A stretch of 14,738 bases of DNA from Treponema sp. (GCA_031283505.1 JAITBO010000172.1:1-14738), one strand, 5' to 3'; shown: positions 7,171 through 14,295, counted from the stretch's first letter. Notes: generated by a model not told the origin, from the sequence alone. Translations and numbers: made by a program.

Positions 7171-8127
7171 TTATAGCTTCCGGTGCAGCTTTAATAGCTC
7201 AATCAACATCCGGTCCCGGTAGGCGGAACATTGTTCATTGGTGTGGCCGATATAATCGGGAAAATTTTTCATTTCCTCGTCCACGCCGGGTTGGGCGATT
7301 TCGCTCCAGTTATCAGGCTGATGGGTCCATCCGGCCATATCCGCCAGCCACCTATCCCCCGAATCACCGAGCATTTTTACCATCCCCGTAAGCCCCCCGG
7401 AATTCCCGAGCTGCATAATCATGTTATGACCAAAAATACTCCACCTGAGTCCGGGACCGTACACCAGAGCCTTATCAATATCCTCAACGGAACAGACCCC
7501 CCGGATCACCAGATCCTGGACTTCCCGGTAAAGGGCCAGCTGAAGCCGGTTTGCCAGAAAGCCGGGACATTCCTTCCGCAGCAATACCGGTTCTTTGCCG
7601 ATGGATCGATAAAAATCATATACCCCGGAAACCGTGGCATCGGCGGTGTCTCCGCTCCGGGTAATTTCCACCAGGGGAATCAGATGGGGCGGATTATAAG
7701 GATGCGCTCCGACACAGCGGCCGGGATATGGGGAACCTTTTACTATGTCGCTGATAAGCAGGCCGGAAGTGCTGCTGGCATATAAGGCGCCGGGTTTGGC
7801 ATAACCATCAACCTGGGAAAGAATCTGCCGTTTTATTTCAAGCCGCTCGGGACCGCTTTCCTGGACAAAATCGGCGTCTTTTACCGCCGACTCGATTGAG
7901 GTGGTAAAACCTACCCGGTTGGCAACGGCGTTTTTTCGTTCACCGGTGATCACGCCGTATCTAACCAGCGGTTCCAGATGCGCCGACATTGCCTTTTTGC
8001 TTTTTTCAAGCTGTTCATCATTTATGTCATAAAGCATTACATCGAGATTTTTCATGGCAAACTGAACCGCCCAGCTTGATCCGATAATCCCGCCGCCAAC
8101 GCAGGCTGCTTTCCTAATTCCGGCCAT
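7171..8127 (-). CDS. 3-hydroxyacid dehydrogenase (lambda-crystallin/carnitine dehydrogenase type), probable 3-hydroxy-5-oxohexanoate dehydrogenase
   Basis: This 318-aa member of the 3-hydroxyacyl-CoA dehydrogenase superfamily resembles L-carnitine dehydrogenase and lambda-crystallin, which act on free hydroxyacids. The Rossmann motif GGGIIG starts at residue 11, and Asp34 ends strand 2 (NAD+ preference). Catalytic His142 lies in GAHPYNPPH with Glu154 as partner, and Ser119-Ser121 and Asn193 (GFLANRLQ) complete the active site. It starts three bases after the SDR stop, with a moderate TAGGA site lying inside the end of that gene. A beta-hydroxyacid dehydrogenase next to a BKACE is a known pairing: one makes the beta-keto acid that the other cleaves. 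Here the likely reaction is 3-hydroxy-5-oxohexanoate to triacetate. Carnitine dehydrogenase is the main alternative. Confidence 0.82.
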   Translation of the reverse strand: MAGIRKAACVGGGIIGSSWAVQFAMKNLDVMLYDINDEQLEKSKKAMSAHLEPLVRYGVITGERKNAVANRVGFTTSIESAVKDADFVQESGPERLEIKRQILSQVDGYAKPGALYASSTSGLLISDIVKGSPYPGRCVGAHPYNPPHLIPLVEITRSGDTADATVSGVYDFYRSIGKEPVLLRKECPGFLANRLQLALYREVQDLVIRGVCSVEDIDKALVYGPGLRWSIFGHNMIMQLGNSGGLTGMVKMLGDSGDRWLADMAGWTHQPDNWSEIAQPGVDEEMKNFPDYIGHTNEQCSAYRDRMLIELLKLHRKL

Positions 8128-8130
8128 ACT

Positions 8131-8904
8131 TTATCCTACGGCGCTTTGGCCGCCATCAACATAAATAACCTGGCCGTTTACAAAAGCCGATGCGTCAGAC
8201 GACAGAAATACTGCCGCACCGGTTATATCTTCCTTGTTACCGAAACGTCCGAAGGGAATATTGGAGAGCAGCTTGTTTTTAAGCTCCAGGTTACTGTTCA
8301 TTATGTTTGCCATCATGGGGGTTTCGGTTAAAGTCGGAGCGATTGCGTTGACCGTAATATTATGGGGCGCCAGTTCTACGCATAGGACCCGGGTTAACAT
8401 ATCCAAAGCTCCCTTAGTCGCGCAGTATGCGGCATTGCCGCCGCCGCAGGCCCTGGCTCCCCGGATCGATGAAATATTTACAATTTTACCGGACTTACGG
8501 GGGATCATCAGTTTGGCAAAAGCCTTACAGCACATCATCACCCCTTTGGTATTTACCGCAAACATGTCATCCCATACGTTCATGGGAAATTCCACCGCGT
8601 CATGTTTAACGTTATACCCCTGGGAATTAATCAGAATATCCACGGTTCCGTATTTGTTCTTCACGTTCTCCGCCAATTTCTGAATGCTCCCCTCATTAGA
8701 AGCGTCAACAGTAAACCAGGAAACTTCTTTTTGTATGTCCTGCTTTATCTCCGACACCGCCCGTTCCAGACTTTCCTGTTTCCGGCTGGCGATAATTACT
8801 TTGGCGCCGTAATAGGCCAGCCCCGTGGCGATGGCTTGTCCTATTCCACCCGCTCCTCCCACAACAACGGCGACTTTGCCGTTCAATGAAAATAAGTCCT
8901 TCAT
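8131..8904 (-). CDS. SDR-family oxidoreductase, probable phloroglucinol reductase
   Basis: A classical short-chain dehydrogenase/reductase (257 aa). The cofactor motif is GGAGGIG (residues 16-22, with Gly in place of the usual Thr). Arg41 in ASRK after strand 2 suggests NADPH. NSQG (93-96) replaces the usual NNAG. The active site has Ser146, Tyr160 and Lys164 (YCATK), and the C-terminus is FVNGQVIYVDGG. It broadly resembles gluconate 5-dehydrogenase-like SDRs. Known phloroglucinol reductases are NADPH-dependent SDRs, and this is the only reductase in the operon able to start the pathway by reducing the aromatic 1,3,5-triol to dihydrophloroglucinol. The start has AGGAGGG six bases upstream. 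Family is certain; substrate is inferred from context. Confidence 0.78.
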   Translation of the reverse strand: MKDLFSLNGKVAVVVGGAGGIGQAIATGLAYYGAKVIIASRKQESLERAVSEIKQDIQKEVSWFTVDASNEGSIQKLAENVKNKYGTVDILINSQGYNVKHDAVEFPMNVWDDMFAVNTKGVMMCCKAFAKLMIPRKSGKIVNISSIRGARACGGGNAAYCATKGALDMLTRVLCVELAPHNITVNAIAPTLTETPMMANIMNSNLELKNKLLSNIPFGRFGNKEDITGAAVFLSSDASAFVNGQVIYVDGGQSAVG

Positions 8905-8915
8905 TTAATGCCCTC

Positions 8916-9242
8916 CTACATAATAACCAGCATAGTAGCCGGCAGATTGGTTTCATTTTTTACTTCCCGTTTGTCTCCGGGGTAAATGTGTATGGAATCC
9001 CATTTTTTTAACACAATGGTTTCATCCGGGGATTTAACGGTTATTTCCCCCTCCAAAACAAAATAAACCAGATTCATGGGCACCTGAACCATTTCCGCGC
9101 CCCCGCCGGGCAGGAAATGGGACATTCCCATCCAATAGTTCGGTTTACCATCAATTTCTTTTTCGTGAAGCTTTAGGGCGATCATATTAAAATGACCCTT
9201 CGCTTCATAGGTTTTTAGATCCGCAACAGTAACCTTCTTCAT
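8916..9242 (-). CDS. Small cupin-domain protein of unknown role
   Basis: A 108-aa single-domain cupin. The YFVLEGEITV strand pair and the WDSIHIYPGDKREVKN turn are the two conserved cupin motifs. The metal ligands are largely missing: the first motif has no HxH (the segment reads AEMVQVPMNLVY), and the second has Glu93 where His is expected, although Asn96 is kept. It may therefore bind a ligand without metal, or use unusual ligands such as His42 and Glu93. It lies between the MFS and SDR genes, 11 bases before the SDR, with its own AGGAGG site. Possible roles are a tautomerase-like helper for a keto-enol substrate or a substrate-binding accessory, neither of which can be shown from sequence. 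Confidence 0.75.
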   Translation of the reverse strand: MKKVTVADLKTYEAKGHFNMIALKLHEKEIDGKPNYWMGMSHFLPGGGAEMVQVPMNLVYFVLEGEITVKSPDETIVLKKWDSIHIYPGDKREVKNETNLPATMLVIM

Positions 9243-9257
9243 ATTGTTCCTCCTGAT

Positions 9258-10565
9258 TTATTGCGCGGTATCGGTTTGTTCCGCGTATTGCTTATCGTTA
9301 ACAAAGAAAATCAGCACTGCCGCAAGGACAGCCAGTCCCACAAACAGTATGTAAGCTCCTGTCATTGATCCGGTTAAGGAAATTGCCGCCGCCAGGGTAA
9401 CAAAAGCGCACATCCGGATAATTGAAATACTGGGGTTAATCAGGGAATAAACTTTGGAGAAATTGCGGTATCCAAAAGTAGTAGACACCAGGGATGCCGG
9501 CCAGTTGGCGTTTCCGCCGATTGCGATGCCGATCATGACAATGGATATATATACGCATATCCGGTTCGGAATCAGGTTAAACACAACAGCCAGGGCGTAC
9601 CATATCCCATAGATAGCGGTGGCAATACGGGTGGTAAATTTTTGATCGAGCACGCCCCAAAGATAACTGCCGACTACCCCAACCAGGGCACAGACAGTCA
9701 TAGAACCTATAGCCCAATTTAATTCAAAACCAAGACTGACCAGCCGGGGAACCAACTGGCTCATCACCCCCACGGTAACCAGCATATAAAGACCAAGACC
9801 CAGACTTATAAGCCAAAACTGTTTTGTGCCAAGCAGTTTTTTATAAGTCCAGGGGCTGACATAGGTATTGCTCCGGGCGCGGTATGCTTCAATTTCTTCA
9901 TTGTCCATGGGCACGTTATCCGGGGTTGCCCCGGCTTGTTCAGGCCGATCCGGAATAAACCAGCCCCAGACAGCGGAAAGGATCATAATAATTCCCACTA
10001 CCGAAATAGATCGCTGGATGCCGCCGAAGAGTGAAGCAAAGCCGGTCAAAATAATGACAATAACCGCGGAAGCAAAATTATTTCCCATGGTAGCCCAGCC
10101 CAAGGCAAGGCCTTTCTTTTTCGGAAACCATGAAGCCATATAAGCGCCGCCGCCGATCCAGGCATAGACATTGGCAAAAACGGAAACCATACAAAGGGCC
10201 ACCGCGTATTCGGGGATTGAACGGACATTCCCATACCAGATATAGGAAGCTCCCCCCAGGACGAGTCCGATAATTGAGGTCCACCGGGCGCCAATCCTGG
10301 CGCAAATCAATCCGAATATAAACATCCCCAGAATGCTGACAAGGCCGCTGACGGTAGAAAATCCCAGCAGTGTAGCCACATCCCATCCATGAAGGATCGA
10401 CAGCCCCTGAACAGTGGCGTTAAGACCGTCTACCGAAGTACCGGTAGCGTAAAACAGCATCAAGCCGCAAAAAATAATCAGGTTCCATCCATTGAGCCCA
10501 AAATTACTTTTCGCGTCGGCGCCAACTATGACTTTCCCCTGTTCACTAACAGAAGCATTGTTCAT
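9258..10565 (-). CDS. MFS transporter, candidate phloroglucinol or polyphenol-derived substrate permease
   Basis: The 435-aa protein has about 12 hydrophobic segments, beginning near residue 27 after a polar N-terminal tail. Helix 4-5 features a SWFPKKKGLALGWATMGNN loop typical of MFS anion/organic-acid carriers, and a long central cytoplasmic loop (about residues 205-245, rich in Asp, Glu and Pro) separates the two halves. It differs clearly from the other MFS carrier in the operon. It directly follows the C-C hydrolase gene (19-base gap, AGAGAGG site before its ATG) and precedes the enzymes that begin the pathway, which suggests import of the starting compound. No substrate-specific residue is recognisable. 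Confidence 0.83.
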   Translation of the reverse strand: MNNASVSEQGKVIVGADAKSNFGLNGWNLIIFCGLMLFYATGTSVDGLNATVQGLSILHGWDVATLLGFSTVSGLVSILGMFIFGLICARIGARWTSIIGLVLGGASYIWYGNVRSIPEYAVALCMVSVFANVYAWIGGGAYMASWFPKKKGLALGWATMGNNFASAVIVIILTGFASLFGGIQRSISVVGIIMILSAVWGWFIPDRPEQAGATPDNVPMDNEEIEAYRARSNTYVSPWTYKKLLGTKQFWLISLGLGLYMLVTVGVMSQLVPRLVSLGFELNWAIGSMTVCALVGVVGSYLWGVLDQKFTTRIATAIYGIWYALAVVFNLIPNRICVYISIVMIGIAIGGNANWPASLVSTTFGYRNFSKVYSLINPSISIIRMCAFVTLAAAISLTGSMTGAYILFVGLAVLAAVLIFFVNDKQYAEQTDTAQ

Positions 10566-10584
10566 AACAAACCTCTCTTTGGTT

Positions 10585-11547
10585 TCATTCCTTTACCACG
10601 CCTTTTTTCTCGAAATATTCACGGGCCAACTTGGGCATATTCCGCCAGTTTTCCGCAGTTTGAGGCTGTTCCATGTTCTTTGTCGCATAGCGCCATTCAT
10701 TCACGCGGCTTATATACTTCTCATCCTGCTGAGACGCTTCGTCTTTATTCTCGTTGCCCAGTTCGCCTTTTAATATCCGGTATACGGTAGCATACTGTTC
10801 ACTGACGGTGTGAAGCTTGAGGTTTTCAAACACCAGTTGCTGCAGCGGACGTTTGGCAAGGTCTGACATGATGACGCGGTTCTCATAGGCCATAACCTTC
10901 AGCATACGGGCGATTTCCCACGCGCGCTCCAAAACCTTGCCCTTGGGGAGAACTTCACTGGCCATATTCCAGTCAAGCAACTGCTGAGCGGTTACCTGAC
11001 GGCTGGTCATCATGTAGTAGTTGCCGCGCTTTGTACCGAGGTAGTGTTGGAACATAAGGCCCATACCATCGCCGGGAACGAGTCCGCCTTGAGCGTGGGG
11101 AACCTCAATTTTTGTGTCGTCGGAAATGAGCGTGATATCGCAAAGCATAGCGTTATCCCAGTGGAATCCGGGGCCGGGAATTGCGCCAATCGTGGGCACG
11201 TCGATGTCAAACACCATGTTCTTAATCAGGTTGGTGTCGTCGAAATACTGGTGTGTAAAGCGATCTTCCGCATAAGTTTCCCAGCCGTTGGGATCGGACT
11301 CGATCATCCAATTTTCTCCATAATGGGTGAAGATAATGATCTCATTCTCATGATCCATGGAAATGGTTCTTGTCAACTGGCTCATCGCGCGGTGGGCCAT
11401 ACCGCTCCAGTGCATGGGGCCGTTGTTGGTTTTCCAGGTAACCTGCAGAATTCCGTCCTCGCGGCGCAGATCGGCAAAATTCTTGAACCATTCCTTGTAC
11501 TCGTCAAGCCTCGGCATCTTGACATAATCAGCCATAGGTTTTCCCAT
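10585..11547 (-). CDS. Crotonase-fold C-C hydrolase (6-oxocamphor hydrolase type), probable dihydrophloroglucinol cyclohydrolase
   Basis: This first gene of the operon encodes 320 aa with a crotonase fold. The block around VPGDG and the later LGTKRGNYYMMTSRQVTAQQ match 6-oxocamphor hydrolase, which opens a cyclic beta-diketone by adding water (retro-Claisen reaction), and not CoA-dependent enoyl-CoA hydratases. His151, Asp160 and Glu250 line up with that enzyme's His145, Asp154 and Glu244 at a constant offset, by my recalled alignment. Dihydrophloroglucinol is a cyclic 1,3-diketone, so opening it to 3-hydroxy-5-oxohexanoate is the same chemistry. A charged C-terminal extension of about 60 residues goes beyond the 257-aa reference. 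The start has GAGGAG six bases before ATG. The weakest link is the exact substrate. Confidence 0.78.
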   Translation of the reverse strand: MGKPMADYVKMPRLDEYKEWFKNFADLRREDGILQVTWKTNNGPMHWSGMAHRAMSQLTRTISMDHENEIIIFTHYGENWMIESDPNGWETYAEDRFTHQYFDDTNLIKNMVFDIDVPTIGAIPGPGFHWDNAMLCDITLISDDTKIEVPHAQGGLVPGDGMGLMFQHYLGTKRGNYYMMTSRQVTAQQLLDWNMASEVLPKGKVLERAWEIARMLKVMAYENRVIMSDLAKRPLQQLVFENLKLHTVSEQYATVYRILKGELGNENKDEASQQDEKYISRVNEWRYATKNMEQPQTAENWRNMPKLAREYFEKKGVVKE

Positions 11548-11610
11548 TTTTTACTCCTCATAAAAATTAATTTTGATTGCTATTTAATTACTCATACTGT
11601 AAGATGACTT

Positions 11611-11640
11611 ATAAGAAGTTGTCCAATGCAAAGTTCTTAT
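11611..11640. promoter_or_regulatory. Inverted repeat, candidate LysR-type operator in the divergent promoter region
   Basis: ATAAGAAGTT (11611-11620) and AAGTTCTTAT (11631-11640) form an inverted repeat that matches at nine of ten positions, with centres 20 bp apart, about two helical turns. It sits in the 135-bp gap between the operon's first gene and the divergent regulator. A second small palindrome, TTATTGCAGTAATAA (11637-11651), overlaps its right arm. LysR-type proteins usually bind such sites between divergent promoters. I cannot place convincing -35 and -10 boxes. Confidence 0.5.
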
Positions 11641-11682
11641 TGCAGTAATAACAAACGGACATAAAAGAGGAGAGATATAGTT

Positions 11683-12573
11683 ATGGAAATTAAATCAATC
11701 GAAGCGTTTCTGGTTCTGGCAAACTGTCTCAATTTTACCAAAAGTGCGGATCAGGTATATATATCCCAGCCCGCTTTCAGCCGTCAGATCCTCCGCCTGG
11801 AAGAAGAATTTGACTGTAAGCTTTTTATTCGCAATAAACGGACGGTAGAACTTACGGAGTATGGCAGAATTTTTTCCGAATACGCCCAGCGTATCTGTAC
11901 TGAGATTGAGAAATGGAAGCTGCATAACAAACAGCTTCACAGCGGCGAATCAGGGCGGTTGCGAATCGGTTTTTTGAATGATTTTCCCCATGACTTTTTG
12001 CCCCGGCTGATACAGACCTTTGCGTCAAATCATCCGAATGCGGAGGTAAATTGCAACGATATGAGCATAAAAGAAATTATACATGGAGTGCTGGCCGGCG
12101 ATCTTGACTGTGGTATTTCTCTCTATTTGGATAATGAAATCAAAAAATTTGACCAGTTAACCAGCATGATTGTCTCTTCGGTCAAGATGTGTGCGGTACT
12201 CCCCGCAAATCACCTCCTGGCGAACCGGGAATCCCTGAAGATGGAAGAACTGTCGAAAGAAAATTTTATTACCGTATCGGCTGAACATACTACTCCGGGT
12301 TTATTTCATACAAAATTCATCTGCGAGACCGCCGGCTTTGAGCCGAACATTGTCAGCCAAACCAATTTTGTCCCCAGTATGCTTATGCTGGTCAAATGCG
12401 GCATAGGAGTAGCCATGGCCGCCCAGACTGCCGAACATATTTCCCCCGGCGGTATCTGTTTTGTGCCCATTGATAATAAATATGCCTATGCGGATATTAT
12501 ACTGTTCTGGAAAAAAATGACAAAAAATCCGATGGTTTCTTTTTTAATCCGGACAGCGAAATCCCTGTTATAA
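11683..12573 (+). CDS. LysR-type transcriptional regulator, probable operon activator
   Basis: A complete 296-aa LysR protein. The winged helix-turn-helix occupies about residues 1-60, with FTKSADQVYISQPAFSRQI as helix-turn-helix and LEEEFDCKLFIRNKRTVELT as the wing. A linker helix and a two-lobed ligand-binding domain (about 90-296) follow. GAGGAG lies ten bases before the ATG. It is transcribed away from the catabolic operon across a shared 135-bp region containing an inverted repeat, the classical arrangement for a LysR activator responding to a pathway substrate or intermediate. The inducer is unknown; phloroglucinol or a ring-opened product is a guess from the operon's content. No terminator is obvious after it. 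Confidence 0.9.
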   Translation: MEIKSIEAFLVLANCLNFTKSADQVYISQPAFSRQILRLEEEFDCKLFIRNKRTVELTEYGRIFSEYAQRICTEIEKWKLHNKQLHSGESGRLRIGFLNDFPHDFLPRLIQTFASNHPNAEVNCNDMSIKEIIHGVLAGDLDCGISLYLDNEIKKFDQLTSMIVSSVKMCAVLPANHLLANRESLKMEELSKENFITVSAEHTTPGLFHTKFICETAGFEPNIVSQTNFVPSMLMLVKCGIGVAMAAQTAEHISPGGICFVPIDNKYAYADIILFWKKMTKNPMVSFLIRTAKSLL

Positions 12574-12643
12574 TGTACCCTGTTCCTGTCAGGTTAAAAC
12601 AGCAATGTTAATGAACCTTCCCGCCGCAGAGCCCTAAACTTGA

Positions 12644-12994
12644 CCCGTAGATAAAGGAATAGAAAGCCTCAAAGAGCTTTCAGGCAATCTTGCGGATTGT
12701 GCCGAACATGGGGCAGACGGCGGTTTTTCCGGTTTTGTCTATCATAGCGGAACGACAGCCTTTTCTCTCTGTAACCGCAGGGACATCGTAAAAAACCTTA
12801 AAGTAACGGCGGAAGCAATAGGAACGGATCTTATAAAAATGGTTCAGGGTTTCGGCGTGTTCCGCTATACCTCACCTCCGACAGCGGGGGAATTAGGAAA
12901 AGCCCTATGGGACACCGGCAGGGTACAGGGATCATTAACGGAATTGTACAACGTTTTTGCGTGGTTCTGTTTGGAGGAAGTTTCCCGTATCTGA
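12644..12994 (+). pseudogene. 5'-truncated element gene, DUF7222-like
   Basis: The frame is open from after a TGA at 12641 to a TGA at 12992-12994 and codes for about 116 residues with no start codon or ribosome site. It includes CAEHGADGGFSGFVYHS, a later MVQGFGVFRY, and a terminal YNVFAWFCLEEVSR helix. The pattern (HGAD-GGFSGF near the front, WFxxEEV at the end) reminds me of the DUF7222 proteins of phages and plasmids; this is recollection, not a search. The first codons after 12644 (PVDKGIESLKELSG) look nearly N-terminal, so only a short 5' piece may be missing. It is probably a leftover of the same mobile element that continues on the plus strand from 13946. Confidence 0.45.
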
Positions 12995-13016
12995 TAGATA
13001 GTCATTTGCCGGATGG

Positions 13017-13535
13017 CTACCGGTTTGGTCTTGGTTTTCTTCTTCCGGGAGTATGAGTCTCAGTTTTCTGTTCCAGTAGGAGCAGTATATGCCGCCTTAT
13101 CCTGGTGTCGCAAAATCTCTCCAAGGTAAGCGTGTCCTTGAATACCCGGTGTTTGTTTCCTTCGGTTTTCCAGTATCGGCGGGATATCCACCACTGGCCT
13201 TTATTACCGTGCCTTCTGCCAGCCCATTTCCAAAGGATCTGAATAACTCTTTGTCCATTTTTGAGAAAATCCTTTTAGCAACTACCGTACGGTGGTAGTT
13301 TGTCTACCCCTTGATTATCCGGTTCAGCGTTGCTATCAGAACATCTTGTTTTTTGTTCCCTGGTGATTACGTATAGCCGTCCGTATGTTCTCCAGAACTT
13401 TTTATTGGGATTTCTTTGACGGCTTTATCAGCATTTTTCCGTTGCGATATTGAAGTTCCGCCTCAAAAAGTCAATCCCTTCAGCGATATGCGTTATTACC
13501 GTTTCTGAACCCGAAGGACAGGTTTTTTCTTCACC
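13017..13535 (-). pseudogene. Group II intron reverse transcriptase/maturase, decayed C-terminal fragment
   Basis: On the minus strand, pieces of the RT/maturase C-terminus appear in order but in shifting frames. They are AEGIDFL (GFDFLGF motif), RNGKMLIKPSKKSQ, LENIRTAIRNHQGT, DVLIATLNRIIKG then a stop where Trp is expected, TNYHRTVVAKRIFSKMDKEL, and after a frameshift WKWAGRRHGNKGQWWISRRY and onward to a TAG at 13019-13017. These are the thumb and X domain of group II intron proteins. The catalytic RT domain is missing upstream, and no domain V is seen downstream. Several stops and frameshifts make it a clear pseudogene. Positions 13271-13324 match the intron scrap at 1152-1205 at about 44 of 54 bases by hand count. 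Confidence 0.8.
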
Positions 13536-13653
13536 TCCTTTTCATATCTTAGCTATTCAAGCGGCCCCGTAGCGCGCCAGGTACCTTTGTTCTCAGCCTT
13601 TTCCCCGGCCGTATTCCCCCGGTAAATCCGGTTTCCCCGGCGCCCCTTTGGCA

Positions 13654-13694
13654 TACCTCTTGCTTTTCCGCCCTTGAGGGGCGGGCAAGAGGTA
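13654..13694. repeat. Long inverted repeat (hairpin)
   Basis: TACCTCTTGC (13654-13663) pairs perfectly with GCAAGAGGTA (13685-13694), with an inner CCGCCC/GGGCGG stem. It lies in the GC-rich gene-free stretch 13536-13945 and could be a terminator for minus-strand or plus-strand transcripts or an element-end structure. No T-tract follows directly. Confidence 0.5.
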
Positions 13695-13774
13695 CGCCAA
13701 TCCTCCGGGACGGGGCTCACGCCAGGTGCCCGTCCAGACAACCCGCCCAACCCTCCGGCTTTCTACTCTTCCCA

Positions 13775-13793
13775 GCCCCTGCGGGGCTTTTTT
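13775..13793 (+). terminator. Rho-independent terminator
   Basis: GCCCC (13775-13779), a TGC loop and GGGGC (13783-13787) are followed by six Ts (13788-13793). This is a compact intrinsic terminator on the plus strand. No intact gene lies directly before it, so it may have served a lost gene or may insulate the plus-strand genes that follow. Confidence 0.6.
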
Positions 13794-13867
13794 GCCCCCG
13801 GCGGGAGGACCCTGGGGGCGGAAGCAGTGAGCCCCCAGGGTCCTCCCACCTCAATAGGGGCAAAAAA
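13788..13867. repeat. Large nested hairpin with perfect 17-bp GC-rich stem
   Basis: GGGAGGACCCTGGGGGC (13803-13819) and its exact reverse complement (13831-13847) flank an 11-nt loop. Outside them TTTTTTGCCCC (13788-13798) pairs with GGGGCAAAAAA (13857-13867), extending the structure. Both strands would form it, and the A/T outer arms resemble a bidirectional terminator or a processed structured RNA. It stands upstream of the plus-strand element genes. Confidence 0.6.
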
Positions 13868-13945
13868 ATAGGGGGGGACCGGGGGGACACGGACGGCGTT
13901 GCCCGTCATGTACGTTTTTTATTTCACCCTTTTGGAGGTATTGGT

Positions 13946-14287
13946 ATGTTTGAGAAAAAAGATTTGGAAACAAAAACCCAGGCATGGGTAGATCACCGCA
14001 GACGCTCCGGGCAGTGGGAAGCCGCCCCGCCCCCCGTGGGGGCCGGAAAAGCCCCGAGGCGTAAACCCTACACACCCCAATTTTCCCCCCTGGCAACCGT
14101 AACGGTCCGCCGCCTCGCCTGGGCCTTACAACTCTCCATGCCCAAAGCCGTGGACCGGGTAGTCAATGTGCTGCCGTCCCTCTTCTCGCCATCGGCTGTC
14201 TGTCCCCTATGCAAAGACCGCACAAAATGCGGCCTCTGTGCTTTTAGTCAACAGTCCGCCGCAGCTCCGGCGGTTCCCGCAGTCTAG
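13946..14287 (+). CDS. Small Cys-rich hypothetical protein, possible zinc binder
   Basis: The ATG follows a good GGAGG site (ttttggaggtattggtATG). The 113-aa protein has a basic, Pro-rich N-terminal half (residues 14-45), a helical segment (RRLAWALQLSMPKAVDRVV) and four cysteines, Cys86, Cys89, Cys95 and Cys98, in a CxxC-x5-CxxC array that suggests a zinc knuckle. I do not recognise a named family. It starts a plus-strand run with the next two genes, which resembles the small accessory gene blocks of integrative or conjugative elements. Nothing in the sequence suggests enzymatic activity; DNA or protein binding is possible. Confidence 0.65.
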   Translation: MFEKKDLETKTQAWVDHRRRSGQWEAAPPPVGAGKAPRRKPYTPQFSPLATVTVRRLAWALQLSMPKAVDRVVNVLPSLFSPSAVCPLCKDRTKCGLCAFSQQSAAAPAVPAV

Positions 14288-14295
14288 CCGCAGCC

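Noticed and set aside
6290..8127. Carnitine degradation (L-carnitine dehydrogenase plus dehydrocarnitine-cleaving BKACE)
   Set aside because: It fits two of the genes, but the operon lacks betainyl-CoA handling genes and a betaine/carnitine transporter, and it leaves the SDR and the cyclic diketone hydrolase unexplained.
11044..11607. Plus-strand ORF of 187 codons opposite the C-C hydrolase, reaching the promoter region
   Set aside because: It is antisense to a well supported enzyme, has no ribosome site, and its peptide has no recognisable domain.
13089..13298. Plus-strand ORF of 69 codons
   Set aside because: It is the antisense shadow of the decayed intron maturase on the minus strand.
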